From: Climacium dendroides
Lineage: Eukaryota; Streptophyta; Bryopsida; Hypnales; Climaciaceae
Direction: 5' to 3'
Length of the DNA: 64,000 nucleotides
Assembly (NCBI GenBank): GCA_950106755.1
Contig: OX467085.1
Coordinates: 4,464,001 to 4,528,000, forward strand
Positions within the stretch are counted from its first letter, which is position 1; every line of letters begins with the position of its first letter. The position numbers were made by a program, and so were the translations under genes. Under the pieces are notes generated by a model, which worked only from the letters and a program-made list of their open reading frames with translations, was not told where the DNA came from and did no database searches. This document shows positions 34,232 to 46,720 of the stretch, piece by piece.

Positions 34232-36080
34232 TTAATGGTAGCATGTGTGATATTATAGAGGGACTTATGATTTTAGTAGTACAATTGTAGTGTCCTCGCA
34301 TAAGCATTTGTATCACCCCTTTTGTGCTTTTTTTTGTTCAAAACTGCAAATGTATGGTAGAAAGGGTGTAGAGAGTTATTCCATCTAGAATGGTATCGAA
34401 GCTTTAGTTGATGAGAACCAAATATAGAGCTATCATAGAAGGAATTGATGCTTGGTTTGGCTAAAGAACAAAGAAGAATTCTAAGGAAAGCTAGGGCAAC
34501 CTTGGAATTTGTACTTTGTATTGTCATTCTAATAGTATGCATGATTGTACAATTGCATTGTGGATACTTTAGGTTTAGGGTTCCTACACTTCTCTTGCAA
34601 TTTGCCATGGCGACGCTGTACATGTCATTGTGTTTCTTGTTTCCTTTCTTCCTACAATCTCTTTAGTTTACTATTGGACTTATATTGTGCTTTATATTCA
34701 AAGGCGGTTTCTTTGCATCAATGTCCTAAAAGTGTTCACATATTGCAACTTAGAGTGAAATGAAGTTGGTAAGAAGTGTGTCCTATGGACATACTATGAG
34801 GAAGTTCTATTATTGTACATGAAGTAATACTTCTTAATTTTTGATAGACACTTGTGTTTTCAAAAGAGAATTTGAGAACTTTACTTGTATTTTATAGAAC
34901 ACTTTTCGGGTTCTTTTAGGGACACTTTTCAAGTGTTTTTTGTATATAATGTTATGTTCAATCGCTTAGTCCATATATTGCTTATTTTTCATACTTCCAA
35001 AAAACATTGTGAATGTACTAATGATGGAGTCTATAGACAAGAATATATTAGGTGGAAACACAATAGGTATTTTTTATGCTTGAATTCTTTAATTTGTAAA
35101 CGATATTGAATACATAAAGTATTTAATACTAATATTATCCAATTGGTAATTTCACTACAAAAAATCAAATATTTTATAACCTGCAAAAATATAATTGAAG
35201 ATGATTGGTGACTATTCTTGGTCATATTTTTGGAGGCCAATATCTTTTAGTTTTTGCTTTTTATTTTCTTGTTATTGCATTCTAACTCTCATTTCTTGTT
35301 GTCTCTTAGTTGTAGCTTCTTGTTGCATCTTAACTTTTGCTTGTTATTATCTCTTAACACTTACCACTTTTTCCTTCTTTTTCACTTCATTACCATTGTT
35401 ATTCTTCTTATTTTAAACTTGTGCTACATATTTTGTGTTGTTGTAAGTTATTTAAAGTTGAGCTTTATTGTTCATTCATTAAAAATTAACCTCTCATTTC
35501 CTTAATTTTATATGCAAACATGGAAAGCTAAAACAAAATCATTGGAGGCTACTTACAATCCAATATAACCATCTTTACAACATTGTAAGGAAAATAAACC
35601 TTATTGGTTTTGTTTAAATAATTCATTGTGATATATATGTTTTGTATTGGTGACTAATAAATGCCATTGAAGAAAGTCATTTTCTTTTGTATAATTGTCT
35701 CTTATATATCTCTCAAATCATATGTACTCGTTTTTAACCACATAAAGTCTTTTATTTAACTATTCAATTATCTTGATGTATAATTGCAACACATCATATC
35801 CATTTAAAATTTATAAAAAATGTGATTGTAGTTTGTAATTGAAGCTATTTTGAATCTTAATTACCCTAACCACAAACCACATACATGTAACTTTCAATCA
35901 TTGGGAGAATCACTTGCTTAAGTTATATTTAATAATATATATTGACCAAAATATTGACAAAAATATAACTAACTAGTCATATAGTGCTCATAGTTATGCA
36001 CACCAAAAGGTAACTTTGCGTTTTTAAGAACATGATTATAATCAGTTATAAATTACCAATCACATTCACGTGAACTAATA
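34232..36080. other. AT-rich intergenic DNA
   Basis: No supportable gene. 35200-35420 is T-rich and gives long hydrophobic chance frames. Confidence 0.6.
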
Positions 36081-36463
36081 CATCAACCATAAATATGACT
36101 CACAAAAATCATATTTCACATTAGAAAAAAATAAAATTCATGAGAGTCATATTTAACATCAATCAAAAATATGACTCAAAAAAGTTATTTTACACATTAG
36201 CAGAAAATATGACTCATAAGTGTCATATTCTACATCAATAAAATATATGATTTATAAGATTCATATTCTATATCAACAAAAAACATGATTGTACAAAATT
36301 ATATGTTGTGTCAGTCAAAATATAATTTACTGTAGTCATATTTCATATCAGCTAAAAATATAATTCATTGTAGTCATATTTCATATTAGCCAAAATATGA
36401 TTCACCATGATCATACTCCAAGTCAACCAAAAATATGACTACATGGAGTCATATGCTATGTAG
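36081..36463. repeat. Tandem array of ~38-bp hairpin units, about 10 copies
   Basis: Each unit has the form ATATGACTCA-spacer-GTCATAT followed by TCACATCAACC-like linker and an A run, so each can fold on itself. Units are diverged. Related words (GTCATATTTT) also occur just after copy 2 of the TIR element near 37576. Confidence 0.75.
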
Positions 36464-36694
36464 TTTTTTTTGTTTTTTTTAAGCAACTCAAGAAAAAGTC
36501 AAGCCCTAAAGGACAGTCAATACATATGCTACGTTGACAAAAATGGCTAATTATGGCTAATTATACTCTCCAACATATATAATTGCTAATATAACTAATG
36601 TCCAATACAATTTGTTGGTAATGGCTTGACCTAGTCATATTTTGAATCATGTATAGTGATTTTGGCGTGAATCATATTTTAAGATTTTTTTACT

Positions 36695-37517
36695 TACTAG
36701 TGGTTGGCGCTTGCTATGCTATGCATTCATCATTAGAATTTCATAAGAATTTTTATGTATTAGATAGAATGCAAAATAAAAATTTCAATAAATCTTCAAA
36801 TAAAAATGACTAAAATCTTTGTATAGTTTTTTTTTATAAGTAAGCATATATTGAAATGTACAATAGAAATTTATTGAATGATGAATGAAACATATGCAAT
36901 GGCAAATACTATAAAAGATACATACATTAGAATGCATTAGAAATTTGACTCCATTGTTACAAAAAATGGCAACCCAAATTGAAGAATTGAAGAGAAAAAC
37001 TTATAAATCATTAAATCTCAAAAACTTTGTGAACAACTTAATTGTTGTGGAATCCAAAATCGCTTCAATTGAATAAATTTCTCAAAATCATTTGGTAGTA
37101 GCAATAGAAAATTGAAATTATGAAAGCTCAAAGCTTACAAAAGCACAAAATCATAGAAGTGCAAAGAAGTGTAAAGCCAAGAGAAGCAATGGATTTGCTA
37201 CCTCTATAATATCATCCTATGGATCTTCTTTAATATCACCTTAATTGCAACAACTATATTATTTCTATAATATCACGCTTTGTAAAATGCGATATTACAA
37301 AAGTGATTGCAAACTGCTACTCTATTTCTGTAATATCACATTGTGTGAAAATACAATTTCTATGTATGCATGATTGAAAATATTTTTATAGAATAGTTAA
37401 AATAATTATTATAAAGACTTATTGAAATCATTATCATGCATTCTATTCAAATATATCAAAATTTTACTAATATGTGATACAATGAATGTGTAGCATAGGA
37501 AGCATGAGCCCCTAGTA
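36695..37517. mobile_element. TIR element, copy 2 (823 bp)
   Basis: An uninterrupted copy of the element at 29888-34231. The left end is TACTAGTGGTTGGCGCTTGC and the right end is the reverse complement of TACTAGGGGCTCATGCTTCC. It is non-coding. Confidence 0.75.
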
Positions 37518-37905
37518 TTTATGGTAGCATTTGTGATATTAAAGAGGGAATTATGATTTTAGTAGTATGATTGTAGTCATATTTTATAGTCATAAAACAT
37601 GTATTTTCTAATAGTGTATTAAAGTAATAGAAATTTGTTTGATTTGTTTGTATTAGGAGTATATTATGTATTCTTGTTTTGTTTGTATTTTTAGTATAAT
37701 AATATTCTAAGTACATTTTCATTCTTAATACACTTGTATTCTAAATGCATTTGAGTTTTTGTACATTGACTTTATTAGTACAATTAGATTTCTAGTACAT
37801 TTGTGTTCGGGGTACTCTTGTATTGTGAATGTACTTGTAATCTTAGTATACTTGTATTTCTTGTTATACTTGGTAGACTTGCACTATATGTTTACCATGA
37901 CAAAT

Positions 37906-38274
37906 ACTAATCTTCTATATGTTATGGCAAGCTCTTTGCTGAAATTTGCCAATTATGTTTCACCATTCAATAGCCTAGTAGAGATAGCCGATGGAGAGAT
38001 AAGTCAAGGGATTTATTCTAAAAGGGATGGTGAAGGGTACGGTGGAGGGCCTCTTTAGGTTTGCAAGGACAACAATACTTGTTTGAAGGAACAAAAGAAG
38101 GCACAAAAATCACAGAAATTAGGAGAAGTGGTTGTCATAGAGTACTTTGATGATGGTAAGAGTGTGAAAGCTTTTGAACCTGATTTTAGAGTAGCACGGA
38201 TGCTGAGCCATCTGAATGTGCGGACGGATGTCCAACATCAACATCCGCAAGTTTTTGAATGTCTAGGAATATAG
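37906..38274 (+). other. Short coding-like pieces of unknown origin
   Basis: Two open pieces on the plus strand (about 37906-38058 and 38083-38274) have normal amino-acid use (FNSLVEIADGEISQG; EVVVIEYFDDGKSVKAFEPDF) and may be adjacent exons of a relic. The second runs straight into hAT-end-like sequence. No family recognised. Confidence 0.3.
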
Positions 38275-38410
38275 ATTATTTGGACTTTACCCCGTCTAGT
38301 GGACAGGTGGTTGGGTGGATGGAGCGGACGGGTGGACAAACATGACGGACGGGGCAAATGAGCGGGGTGGACAGGGCGGACGGGCCGTTGAGGGGGGTGA
38401 GGCAGGGTGG
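38215..38410. mobile_element. hAT-end relic with GCGGACGG repeats
   Basis: Repeated GCGGACGG and GGACGGATGTCCAAC words match the subterminal region of the hAT element at 46428-50180 (compare 50130-50165 on the opposite strand). No complete inverted terminus or duplication is visible, so this looks like a fragment of a related element. Confidence 0.5.
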
Positions 38411-39789
38411 CCAAATTTTTTTTACAACGTTTATTTAAGATTTTTGAAAGATGAAGAAGATAAAATTTTAAGCAACAAATAGCCAAATAGGTGACTTTTA
38501 TTTATACTTCAATCACTTTGTACCCCTAAAATCATTGGAATGACTTCGCCATAATGGCTTGGCTAGTTTGTACCTTGATTTTAGGGTAATGCAACTATGC
38601 AATGGTTCTTCTTTATTTAAAAAAAATCAGTGGAGTGACTTGAAGTGGGCAAGTGTGAAGCAAAAGAGGTAGTTCAATGAATTCATCCATATAGCAAAAT
38701 GGACAAACGAATGGAAATACGTGACAATGCAAGGTTTAAACAATTAGAGTAGAAGTACCTAGTGTTTAGCAATCCCCCCCATGTAACCATGTTCAACATA
38801 TGAATAGTACTTATTTCCAACTTACAAACTATATCTTGATTTTTTGCAAATTTTTTTGAAGCTCGTTCTGTTTACTTTTGGACTTAAGGTGATATAACTA
38901 TATAAGTGTATAACATTGAGTTTTGAGAACCAATTCAAATGAATATTACATTACCAAAGAAAGGATTAATTTTCCGATCTTGTGGAAAAGTCTCCAAAAG
39001 TTTAGCCACAAATTGAGGTTATTTGAACTTACGTGAAATCCAATTTATATTTCTAAGTGACAATGGTCCTATAGTGGTTATTTAGAAAATCAAGTGATAA
39101 ATTTACCAAAGTTTTGTCAATATCCAATTCTTCAACTCTCATATTGTAATATTTTTACACCTCCACAAATGTTTTTTTCAACATATGCTATTCCAAATGA
39201 AATCCAAATTATATCCAAATTTCTTATTTCATCAATTATTAATTATAGATGCCATCACCGTACCATAAGACAGAAAGTTGAAAAAAAAAAGCTTCACAAC
39301 ATAATTACAAGTGCATTAAAATAAAATCTTTCATCATACACCTTTAATTCACAATTGAATGTACATGACATTTTCTTTGATTTTTTAATCCTTTTCCATT
39401 GTCATATCAATCACAAAATTTACTAAATATTTAACATTTTTCATATTTCCATTCACATTGTGGTATTCAACATCTTTAATCATATATGCTAAACTACACA
39501 ATTTAAGACAAAAACTTGTCAACTAAACAACAATTAATTGACACTTAAAAGAAATGCATTTATAATAATCTCATGATTTTGAGATTTCCATCCAAACATA
39601 CAATGATAAATGACATTGAGACTTCTAAATACTCCGAAATCATTACCAAATAAAACATGTTTACCAATTACAAACGCTCCTTCAATTGAAATTATATTGA
39701 CATTCGTTGGTGATAAAAGTGATGTATATAATTTGTATATACTATGCGACTATGTAATTCACACGTATACCTCTATGCGTCTTTGCCTC
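38411..39789. other. AT-rich intergenic DNA
   Basis: I see no gene here. Confidence 0.6.
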
Positions 39790-41119
39790 TGTCGCAACAC
39801 AGGGTAAGTGAAATTCCCTATTATGCTCACAAAAACCTCTTTAAAGCATATTAAAGTGACTCTAAAGATCGAACCCAAGAGACTCTGTGAAGTGTTTCGT
39901 GTTACTAGATGATTTGAGGAAAGTTTCCCAATTCCATTATTCTTCTTTATACCTCTCTCACCCTTTTTCCCAAATACCGGATGATTTCCTGATCCTCCTA
40001 TAAACTGATCCGGTCTAGATTAACACTGACCCGAATCAAAATCGATCGACAACCTACAAGAACCAAACCGGAATTCACACTTCCGACTGGATCTCGTATT
40101 ACTTTAACAGAGGACTTCCTTTCCTCAGCTTTTGTTCCGGTTTTGTTTAGCCTCTGTTGGCACTTCAGAGGGATCTGCCACTTATTTTCAGAGAGGTAGG
40201 CACTCCTCTCTTTCCGGTCTTTATAGTGATGGAAAGTTCACTAAGCTAATCTATCCTCCTATTCTAACAGGATCCGTTTTGATCTTTCACAGCAAACTAA
40301 AAGTAATCCCAGCCTGTAGGTCACACAAAGATCCCCCGTACGACCCTCACTTACTACAACGACCTTACTACCTTTTGTAATCCGTGCGAAACTAAAGTGG
40401 TTACAAGTGCGTCTGCCCGTACCAACACAATCTAGCGTTCTTCTGTTTACTTCTTTAGATGGTGAGACCTCTCAAGTGTTCAGAGGCTAACCTAGACATT
40501 CCATCTGGTAGCTCTAGCACAGTTTGAGAATCCTTTTTCTTACTATCTAGCCTAGCACTGGTTATATCACCTGGAATTATAAACTCTAAACCTACTGAGG
40601 TGTCTTGACTTACTCCCAACACTTACAACCTGTTCACATACACTTGCAATCACAAGAAGACAACAAAGGGAGAAGATCCTCTCACACTCTGCTCATTTAT
40701 ACTCAATCTCTCCCTCTCTTATCTGGCCAATCTTTGGGAAGACAAGGAAAACAATAGACAATACACAAGAGACAGCATATGCAAGAAGGAAAAACTCCTA
40801 GTCTCAGTCTTGAGACTTGAATTATATACAAAATTTTACAAAAAGGTCTCCCCGGAAATCCGGCACTGATCCGGCCGAGATATTCGGATTTGAACTTTTT
40901 CTAACTTTCCGGAATGAGGTCCGGTCTAACAAAATTTCCTACTCTCTAATTTCTAACTACCTATCCCTCCTGAGGGGGTCCACCACTATTTGGAGTAGCT
41001 ATGGGGGAGAGCTCACTCAAATTTCTACTTTTATCTCCCCCTTTCGGAATTCATTCCGGTTCTACAAGAGAAGTTATTCCTGTCCTTGTCCGTGGGGCTT
41101 CTGAAATAGAAGTCCTTCC
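39790..41119 (-). mobile_element. Truncated second copy of the TG...CA element
   Basis: It starts TGTCGCAACACAGGG and follows 30290-31640 closely for about 1.33 kb, in the same orientation. It then breaks off near 41119, inside the region that corresponds to the 3' end of the minus-strand ORF. The other terminus is absent. Confidence 0.85.
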
Positions 41120-41545
41120 AACGTAATATTCATTAAAATGAGAGTATTCTACCAAAATGAGAGTTACAGAAGTCTAATTTCATTCAAAAACGGAGAAGAG
41201 AATTCCTCAAACAATATTCAAATCATACAAGAATTAAAATCAGATGAATACAAGTAGGAATCAAATATTAGAACCACAAGGTAAACTTTCATATTGACCT
41301 TTCACTTGTACACCACGAGTTGTTCCATACATCTCCAACTATGCTTAAGTAAGGCCAGTGACACTATATTACAGGCAAAGAATTATAAAGGCCAGTAATG
41401 TAGTTCATTACATTGCACTGTGTATACTATAAAAGCTACGAGTGTGATTCACTCGAGCGATGAGTTGTTTTGTAATATGAACATTGAGCTTTCATGAAGC
41501 ATGAATGTATGACTCTACACTATGAACAAGTACTATACGTGTCAT
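41120..41545. other. Short intergenic stretch
   Basis: No gene or repeat recognised. Confidence 0.5.
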
Positions 41546-41980
41546 TTATTCTTGAGCTCCACGATTGCCTTCGTCATCTTCGGCCTGTGGTTGTACTTGC
41601 TTGTAATTCATGAGCTTGGAAAGCCCTCCTACTTCCTTGAACATCTGAGAAGGACCCACGTCCTCACCATATAGTTTCCGATGTGTTGCTCTATCGCAAG
41701 GTGAGGACAACATCGGTGTAGCAAAAACATCGCTAGACTTCATGGGCGATGGAGAACATGATTTTAGACAATGTGGAGCTGAACCTAGGGGACTATCCAC
41801 CACCCCATCATCAACGGGCTTTAGGGAGAAGTCCATTGTCGAATTTGCAGTGGCAGCCGAACACATGAAGTTTCCTGTACTCAGAATTAGATTCTGCCCG
41901 TAGTCGGAGAATGAGTCAGCTGATGTAGTGCATGGAAGACTGGTGTGCCGAACAGGAGAGGACAACGTTCCCAAATTCTA
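41546..41980 (-). CDS. Terminal-exon-like ORF, product unknown
   Basis: An open frame of about 144 codons follows an acceptor (CTTTCTTTTCTTAG) and ends in a stop at 41546. Amino-acid use is serine/proline-rich and probably disordered (MDFSLKPVDDGVVDSPLG; LMNYKQVQPQAEDDEGN). It lies 370 bp downstream of the FCP1-like stop on the same strand. It could be an alternative last exon of that gene or the end of another. An AGGTCG palindrome lies in the gap between them (42090-42104). Confidence 0.4.
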
Positions 41981-42089
41981 AGAAAAGAAAGAGATTAGAA
42001 CAATTCAAAGAAAAACTGTAACTGTAATTACATTTACAAGTAAACTCCAATAACAAATATGCAGTTTAGGAAGTCCTGGCCATCGAATG

Positions 42090-42104
42090 AGGTCGACCCG
42101 ACCT
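42090..42104. repeat. AGGTCG palindrome 1
   Basis: AGGTCGACCCGACCT, arms AGGTCG/CGACCT around ACC, in the gap between the FCP1-like gene and the downstream exon. Confidence 0.8.
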
Positions 42105-42350
42105 AAACTAGAGGAAGAAGAAAGTACAAAAAGGTATTCATAAAAAAAATATATTATAGAAATTACGTATATCTCTAACCATACATGCAAATGCACGAGC
42201 CATTAAGGTCCAGGTGAGCTGAAGTTCACTAGGAACTCAGAGAACAATGCACATGCCATTCAAGACGACTTGACCTGAACTAAAGCAATAAATAAACTAC
42301 CCTCTCGTAACGCCGATTAGACGATGACACAGTCACTGCATCGACGTGGT

Positions 42351-43426
42351 TTATGAATAGTAATGAAATGTAGTGCGCTCTCGGTACGCTAAAGACACTC
42401 TAATTGCATCCATAAGACTATTGTACATGCCACGATTTCTCTCGTCATACAACATCTTCCGCCCAATCTTCCCCGCACTACTCTTGCGAAATGATTTCAA
42501 CCCTTCATCTCGAGCTACGTGAAGTCGCCTGAGCCAGGGCAAAAGGACCATGTCCAAATATGAGTCCCTAGGGCCGTTACCCTTGGGAAACCAGCTGATG
42601 GGGAGAACGACGTTCTCCGACTTGTTCATGAAGTGCTTCATAGGACTGTTGTCAACTATGACAGTATTCTCTTGAAGAAATTGCCCATTGAAATTATTAA
42701 ACAAGGTGTTCGCGTCCTTCACGAACAGGTCCTTGGTGGTGCCTGGCTCCTTGAATGTGACTATCTGGCCTTGTTCCTCACACTTGAGCGTCGTGCAAGA
42801 CTCCTGCCCAAGTATAATGCGGGGCTTATCCAGACCGACAAAAAGATAATCAACAATTTTTTGAACGGTAAACTTCTTCATCGAGCTCCAAATAGAAACG
42901 TGTGCTATCAATCCTAGCTCACGAAGAAAATGAGCGCAATTCGGGCGGACAAAGACCGCCTTCGGTCCCACAATCGCAGGAATCGTAGCAGAGTGCGATT
43001 GGTTTGCATTCTCGATGTGCACAGCCCACCCCTTGTACTTGGCGTCTTCATAGACACACAAGACTCCATTCAAGTCCAAGACAACATTCAGCCACTTCTC
43101 GGCGATGGTCACCCTGGATGTCATTGGAATCTCAACATCCTTCGACGTATCTCCACGTTCAGATGGGGGAACCGATCCCTGCTATCAAACGGACAAATGT
43201 GCAGCCAGTTACTAAGCTGCATTGACACATTTCGAAACTCAAGGAAAAAGGCAAAATCCAAACGTCACAGACTATGAATACAGAGGTACCTATTAGCGCA
43301 AAGATCAAGGAGGCATGGGCACGAGGTTACCTTTTCCCGCAAAGACAACGTCGGTCCAGCAGGGTTTGGCATTTCAATCTCCAGAAGCTGAGTGTCGGGA
43401 ATAGAGATGTCATCATCTAAGTGCAT
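42351..43426 (-). CDS. FCP1/NIF-like phosphatase-domain protein, 307 aa
   Basis: Two exons join in phase: 43426-43331 (ATG, then donor GTAACC) and 43178-42351 (stop TAA). The product has the FCP1-homology (HAD superfamily) start VVLDLNGVL at residues 64-72, a middle LRELGLIAHVSIWSS and a later VIVDNSPMKHF. These match the phosphatase motifs in order. Classical FCP1/SCP enzymes, which remove phosphate from the RNA polymerase II tail, have DxDxT; here the second D is N (D67, N69), as in a plant subgroup with DLNGxL, so general acid catalysis may be lost. The frame has no stop, unlike neighbouring gene B. A telomere-type repeat sits directly upstream of the ATG. Confidence 0.8.
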
Positions 43427-43429
43427 GTA

Positions 43430-43452
43430 CCCTAAACCCTAAACCCTAAACC
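43430..43452 (-). promoter_or_regulatory. Telo-box-like repeat (TTTAGGG x3) at the FCP1-like start
   Basis: Three CCCTAAA units plus CC end 3 bp upstream of the ATG. Read on the gene strand this is GGTTTAGGG repeated. Telo-boxes are known in 5' regions of plant growth genes; an interstitial telomeric repeat is the alternative. Confidence 0.6.
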
Positions 43453-44157
43453 TCTACTTGTAGCTTCCATACTGCCACAACCAAATGGTGGACATTGTAC
43501 ATGTTGTACAGGAGCAATAGATTTCGGAAGTTCATTCGGTCCAGTTGAGATAGCCATCAGAGGAGGTTCTGCAATTCAGGAAGAGCCAGACAAACAAGAC
43601 TTAAAATTTTTACTAAAAATCCGTATAATTGATTAATAAAATTGAGTACAAAAAAGTCATCATCTTACATGAAGATATGGATTAGCCAAAAAATTGTTTT
43701 CTATCAAAAAGTTTTGTCTCCCACTCTAAAGGCCTCTATCTAAGTACAACCTATGACACAAATCAACTCGAGTCAAGCTAATTCTATACAAATGACATCG
43801 AGTGATTGTGTGGTCAACCTGATGGTGCATCCTGGCCATCCAATGCATGACTCCGATCATCATCAATGGCGATGGCAGGATCCGCGGGCATCTTCGGGCT
43901 AAACTCCAAGGTCTCTAAGGACCTGCCACCATCAAGTGGAACTCGTGCCATGTCCTCGTCATCAGGTGGAGGTGTAGGGGTCGAGGGGCACTCCTCAATA
44001 GGAGGAGGAGATGGAGGATCTGCGGAACCTGCAAGAGGAGTGAGAGAGACAAAGGCACCCCAGTCAATCGTGGAGTGGTGGGTAAGCTTGAGGATCCACT
44101 CATCGTTGGTCTTGCTAGCGCTCCCTGCAGCAAAAGCTCCTGGTCAATCTGAGATGG
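43453..44157 (-). other. Region between gene B and the FCP1-like gene
   Basis: Mostly the likely C-terminal tail or 3' end of gene B. A minus-strand frame at about 44140-43815 is proline- and acid-rich (PPSPPPIEECPSTPTPPP) but lies in a different frame from the upstream exon, so its inclusion is uncertain. 43480-43800 shows no gene. Confidence 0.35.
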
Positions 44158-44888
44158 CTATACGGATGCTAGAGGCATGGCCCCACCAAGACTGTTGATA
44201 ATGGCCTCAAGTTTGGAGTCGTTCTTCTGTGACATTGCCACCATAAACTGTTGCAACTCCACCATCTCCCTAGCTTGCCTGTCAAACATTATCTGATCCT
44301 GTTCCCGCCTCCTCTTCAGCTCTGCAATTTCGGCTTCATAGTCGTCATCGGCTTGCGATCTTGCCCTCTTTCGCTTCTCCCTAGAGGCTAGAGATGGCAT
44401 GGTAGAGGTGTCAGGTGGTTGACCCGACGACGCTAATGACCCCCAGATGCTTTGAGAGCGGATCACTGGAGGGGTGCTTTGATCCATGGAAACGTCGTGG
44501 TCGTCGTCGTCATCACCGACTACCCCGTCGCTGTCGGAGGACTCACACACTATGATTATAGATGACCTCCGACCGGACGGTGTGCTTGCCTCTCCAGCTA
44601 CCTTCTCCTTGCACTTTGATGACGATGGCGTGCTTGACCCCGATGGTCAGCACGGGAATTTGCCCTCATCAACAAAGTATCCCTCTGGAAGAAAATCGTT
44701 CTTATCCAATTTCTTTGTAGTGGTTGCAATTTCAGTCCACTGGTCAGACTCCTCCGAGTCCCCCACAGCAAACACATTAACCCCACTCATCTGTAGAGTC
44801 ATACACAGCGCCATCAAACTACGATGGTATGTAAATTCCCTAACGAGGATACAATGGCATTTCAAGTAATGTCAGCAGTAGGTTGTGT

Positions 44889-45068
44889 CAGGTCGACCCG
44901 ACCTGAAGCTGAGTCTTGGGCACTCAATGCCACCAGACAGGTCGAGCCGACCTGCGAAACAATTCACTCCAGCCAATGCTACATGTCAGGTCGACCCGAC
45001 CTGGTTTCTATCACCTTATATTTATAAGATCGAAATACATTTTCATTTTATTCAGGTCGAATTGACCT
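44889..45068. repeat. Four AGGTCG palindromes in the B2-B3 intron
   Basis: CAGGTCGACCCGACCTG at 44889-44905 and 44987-45003, CAGGTCGAGCCGACCTG at 44938-44954, and a degenerate CAGGTCGAATTGACCT at 45053. The first three have 7-bp arms around 3 bp, spaced 49 bp apart. The intron is 328 bp. Confidence 0.85.
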
Positions 45069-46536
45069 TAACCATAGCCAAAACATGACATTGTAGAATT
45101 AATTGCGTTCAGGCTTACCATTGCAGCACATGTGAACTTCGACCCACCGAAGAATGACATTACGCTTTGTCCAAGAGTGCAAAATTTCCTCACGAGATTG
45201 AGGAAAAACTCCATCCGTAGCTCAGTATTGTTAATCCTGAACTCTAGCTCGTTGTAAGCCCCGGGCCTCGTGAATGTTTCAGTGTTGGGAGCATCATAGG
45301 AAGACCTCATCTTCACCGTCCTAGCGTTGCTTGGGCTCTGCAGAATGGTCAGATAAATTGGTTCTACCGCCTTCTTGCTTCGTGCAGACAAGTCACCGAT
45401 ATGCTCATTGGGTGAGGGCATGTAGTTAGAGAAACTCATGGAGTACTCCTTCAACGCGGGATTGTTGTCTATGAAGTGGAGTGCCTGCGTTTGCTCAGTG
45501 AGGTCGGAACAAATGAGCACCCACACTGGAATGTCCTCGAAAAGGGGTTGACCCTTTTTTTGGAAGGACTCGACAACTGCTGCGAAGTATGGATCGGCTG
45601 GCGTACACTTAGACTATGAAACCACATTTGGGGTGTAATGCAGGTCCCACACTCCAAGCTTGATGTCCTTCACGTTCTCTGTAGTGAGCACGCCTCTAGG
45701 CCAATCCTGGTGCGCCTTATACATAACGTCATATGGACGATAGTATGTAGTGGATTTTGGGGGCACAAAGTTGTTTCTTTGCTGTAGGAAGACCCGGAAG
45801 AACTCAGCCGCGTACATTGACATCTCTTCAGCGCTCTACCCCTTTGCTCTTGATTGCTTCGCCTCCATCCAGTATTCATTCCCTGGCTGTTCTAGCAGCA
45901 CGTTCATGGTGGCACTCCTAAAGTTCTGACTTTGTTTGAATTCCCTCCACTTCTCGTGGTTCAGCTCGTTCAAGGAGGTCATGAGCCCGAGGCTTGCGTC
46001 CAGGGCGTGGAGCTCCGTCTTCACCTTGTGCTTGCGCTTCCTTCTCTCCACCTACTCCCTAGCAGTGTAATAGCTCTCCTATACAGCAGAGAGAAAGTTG
46101 ATTGTGACCTTCGGGTACTCCTTGCTCTTGCTCCCTGGATTTTGATGCAGAATATGTTCGGCCAGCTTCGACAAGTCATTGAAGGAAAGGTTTCCGAGCA
46201 CTTTGAAAAACTCATGTGTCAGATTCCCTTGCTCGGGCTTCCAAGTGGCCTTCTCGTTGTACTTCAGTCTTGTATTGGGGTCTATCAACTCCCCATGCGC
46301 AGCACTAGAAATGACCTCGCTCCATAGGTTGTACACGTCGTCTGGAGCTGTGATTATCTTCAGCTCGTTTCGGATCTCGAGCTTCTCCTTGCCTTTTGCA
46401 GTATTCTGGGCCTTTAGTACATCTAGCCAGGGTTGTCGTGGACATGCATCTGCGGCGAAATTGCGTCCAAAATCAGAAATCCTGACGTCCGCACGTTCGA
46501 ACCCTGCAGACGCAAACGGACGGTCCTCGGTCGCCA

Positions 46537-46720
46537 TCCTGCGGTCGGTCGGTCGGTCGGACGGATTGGCGGACTGGCGGACGGGTGGGCAGACGGACGG
46601 CCGTTTTTATTGGCGGACGGGCGGACGGGCAAGCGGACGGATGGGCGGTCGGGCGGACGGGCGGACGAGCGGACGAGAGAGCGGACGGATTGGCGGATGG
46701 GCGAACGCGCGAATGGTTCA
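46537..46720. repeat. Left subterminal GCGGACGG array of the hAT element
   Basis: Many direct copies of GGCGGACGG and CGGTCGGTCGG at 8-12 bp spacing. The complementary array is at the other end (49905-50165). Confidence 0.85.

Noticed and set aside
35195..35505. Hydrophobic plus-strand ORFs
   Set aside because: T-rich tract gives F/L/S/C runs in every frame. No membrane-protein family signature.
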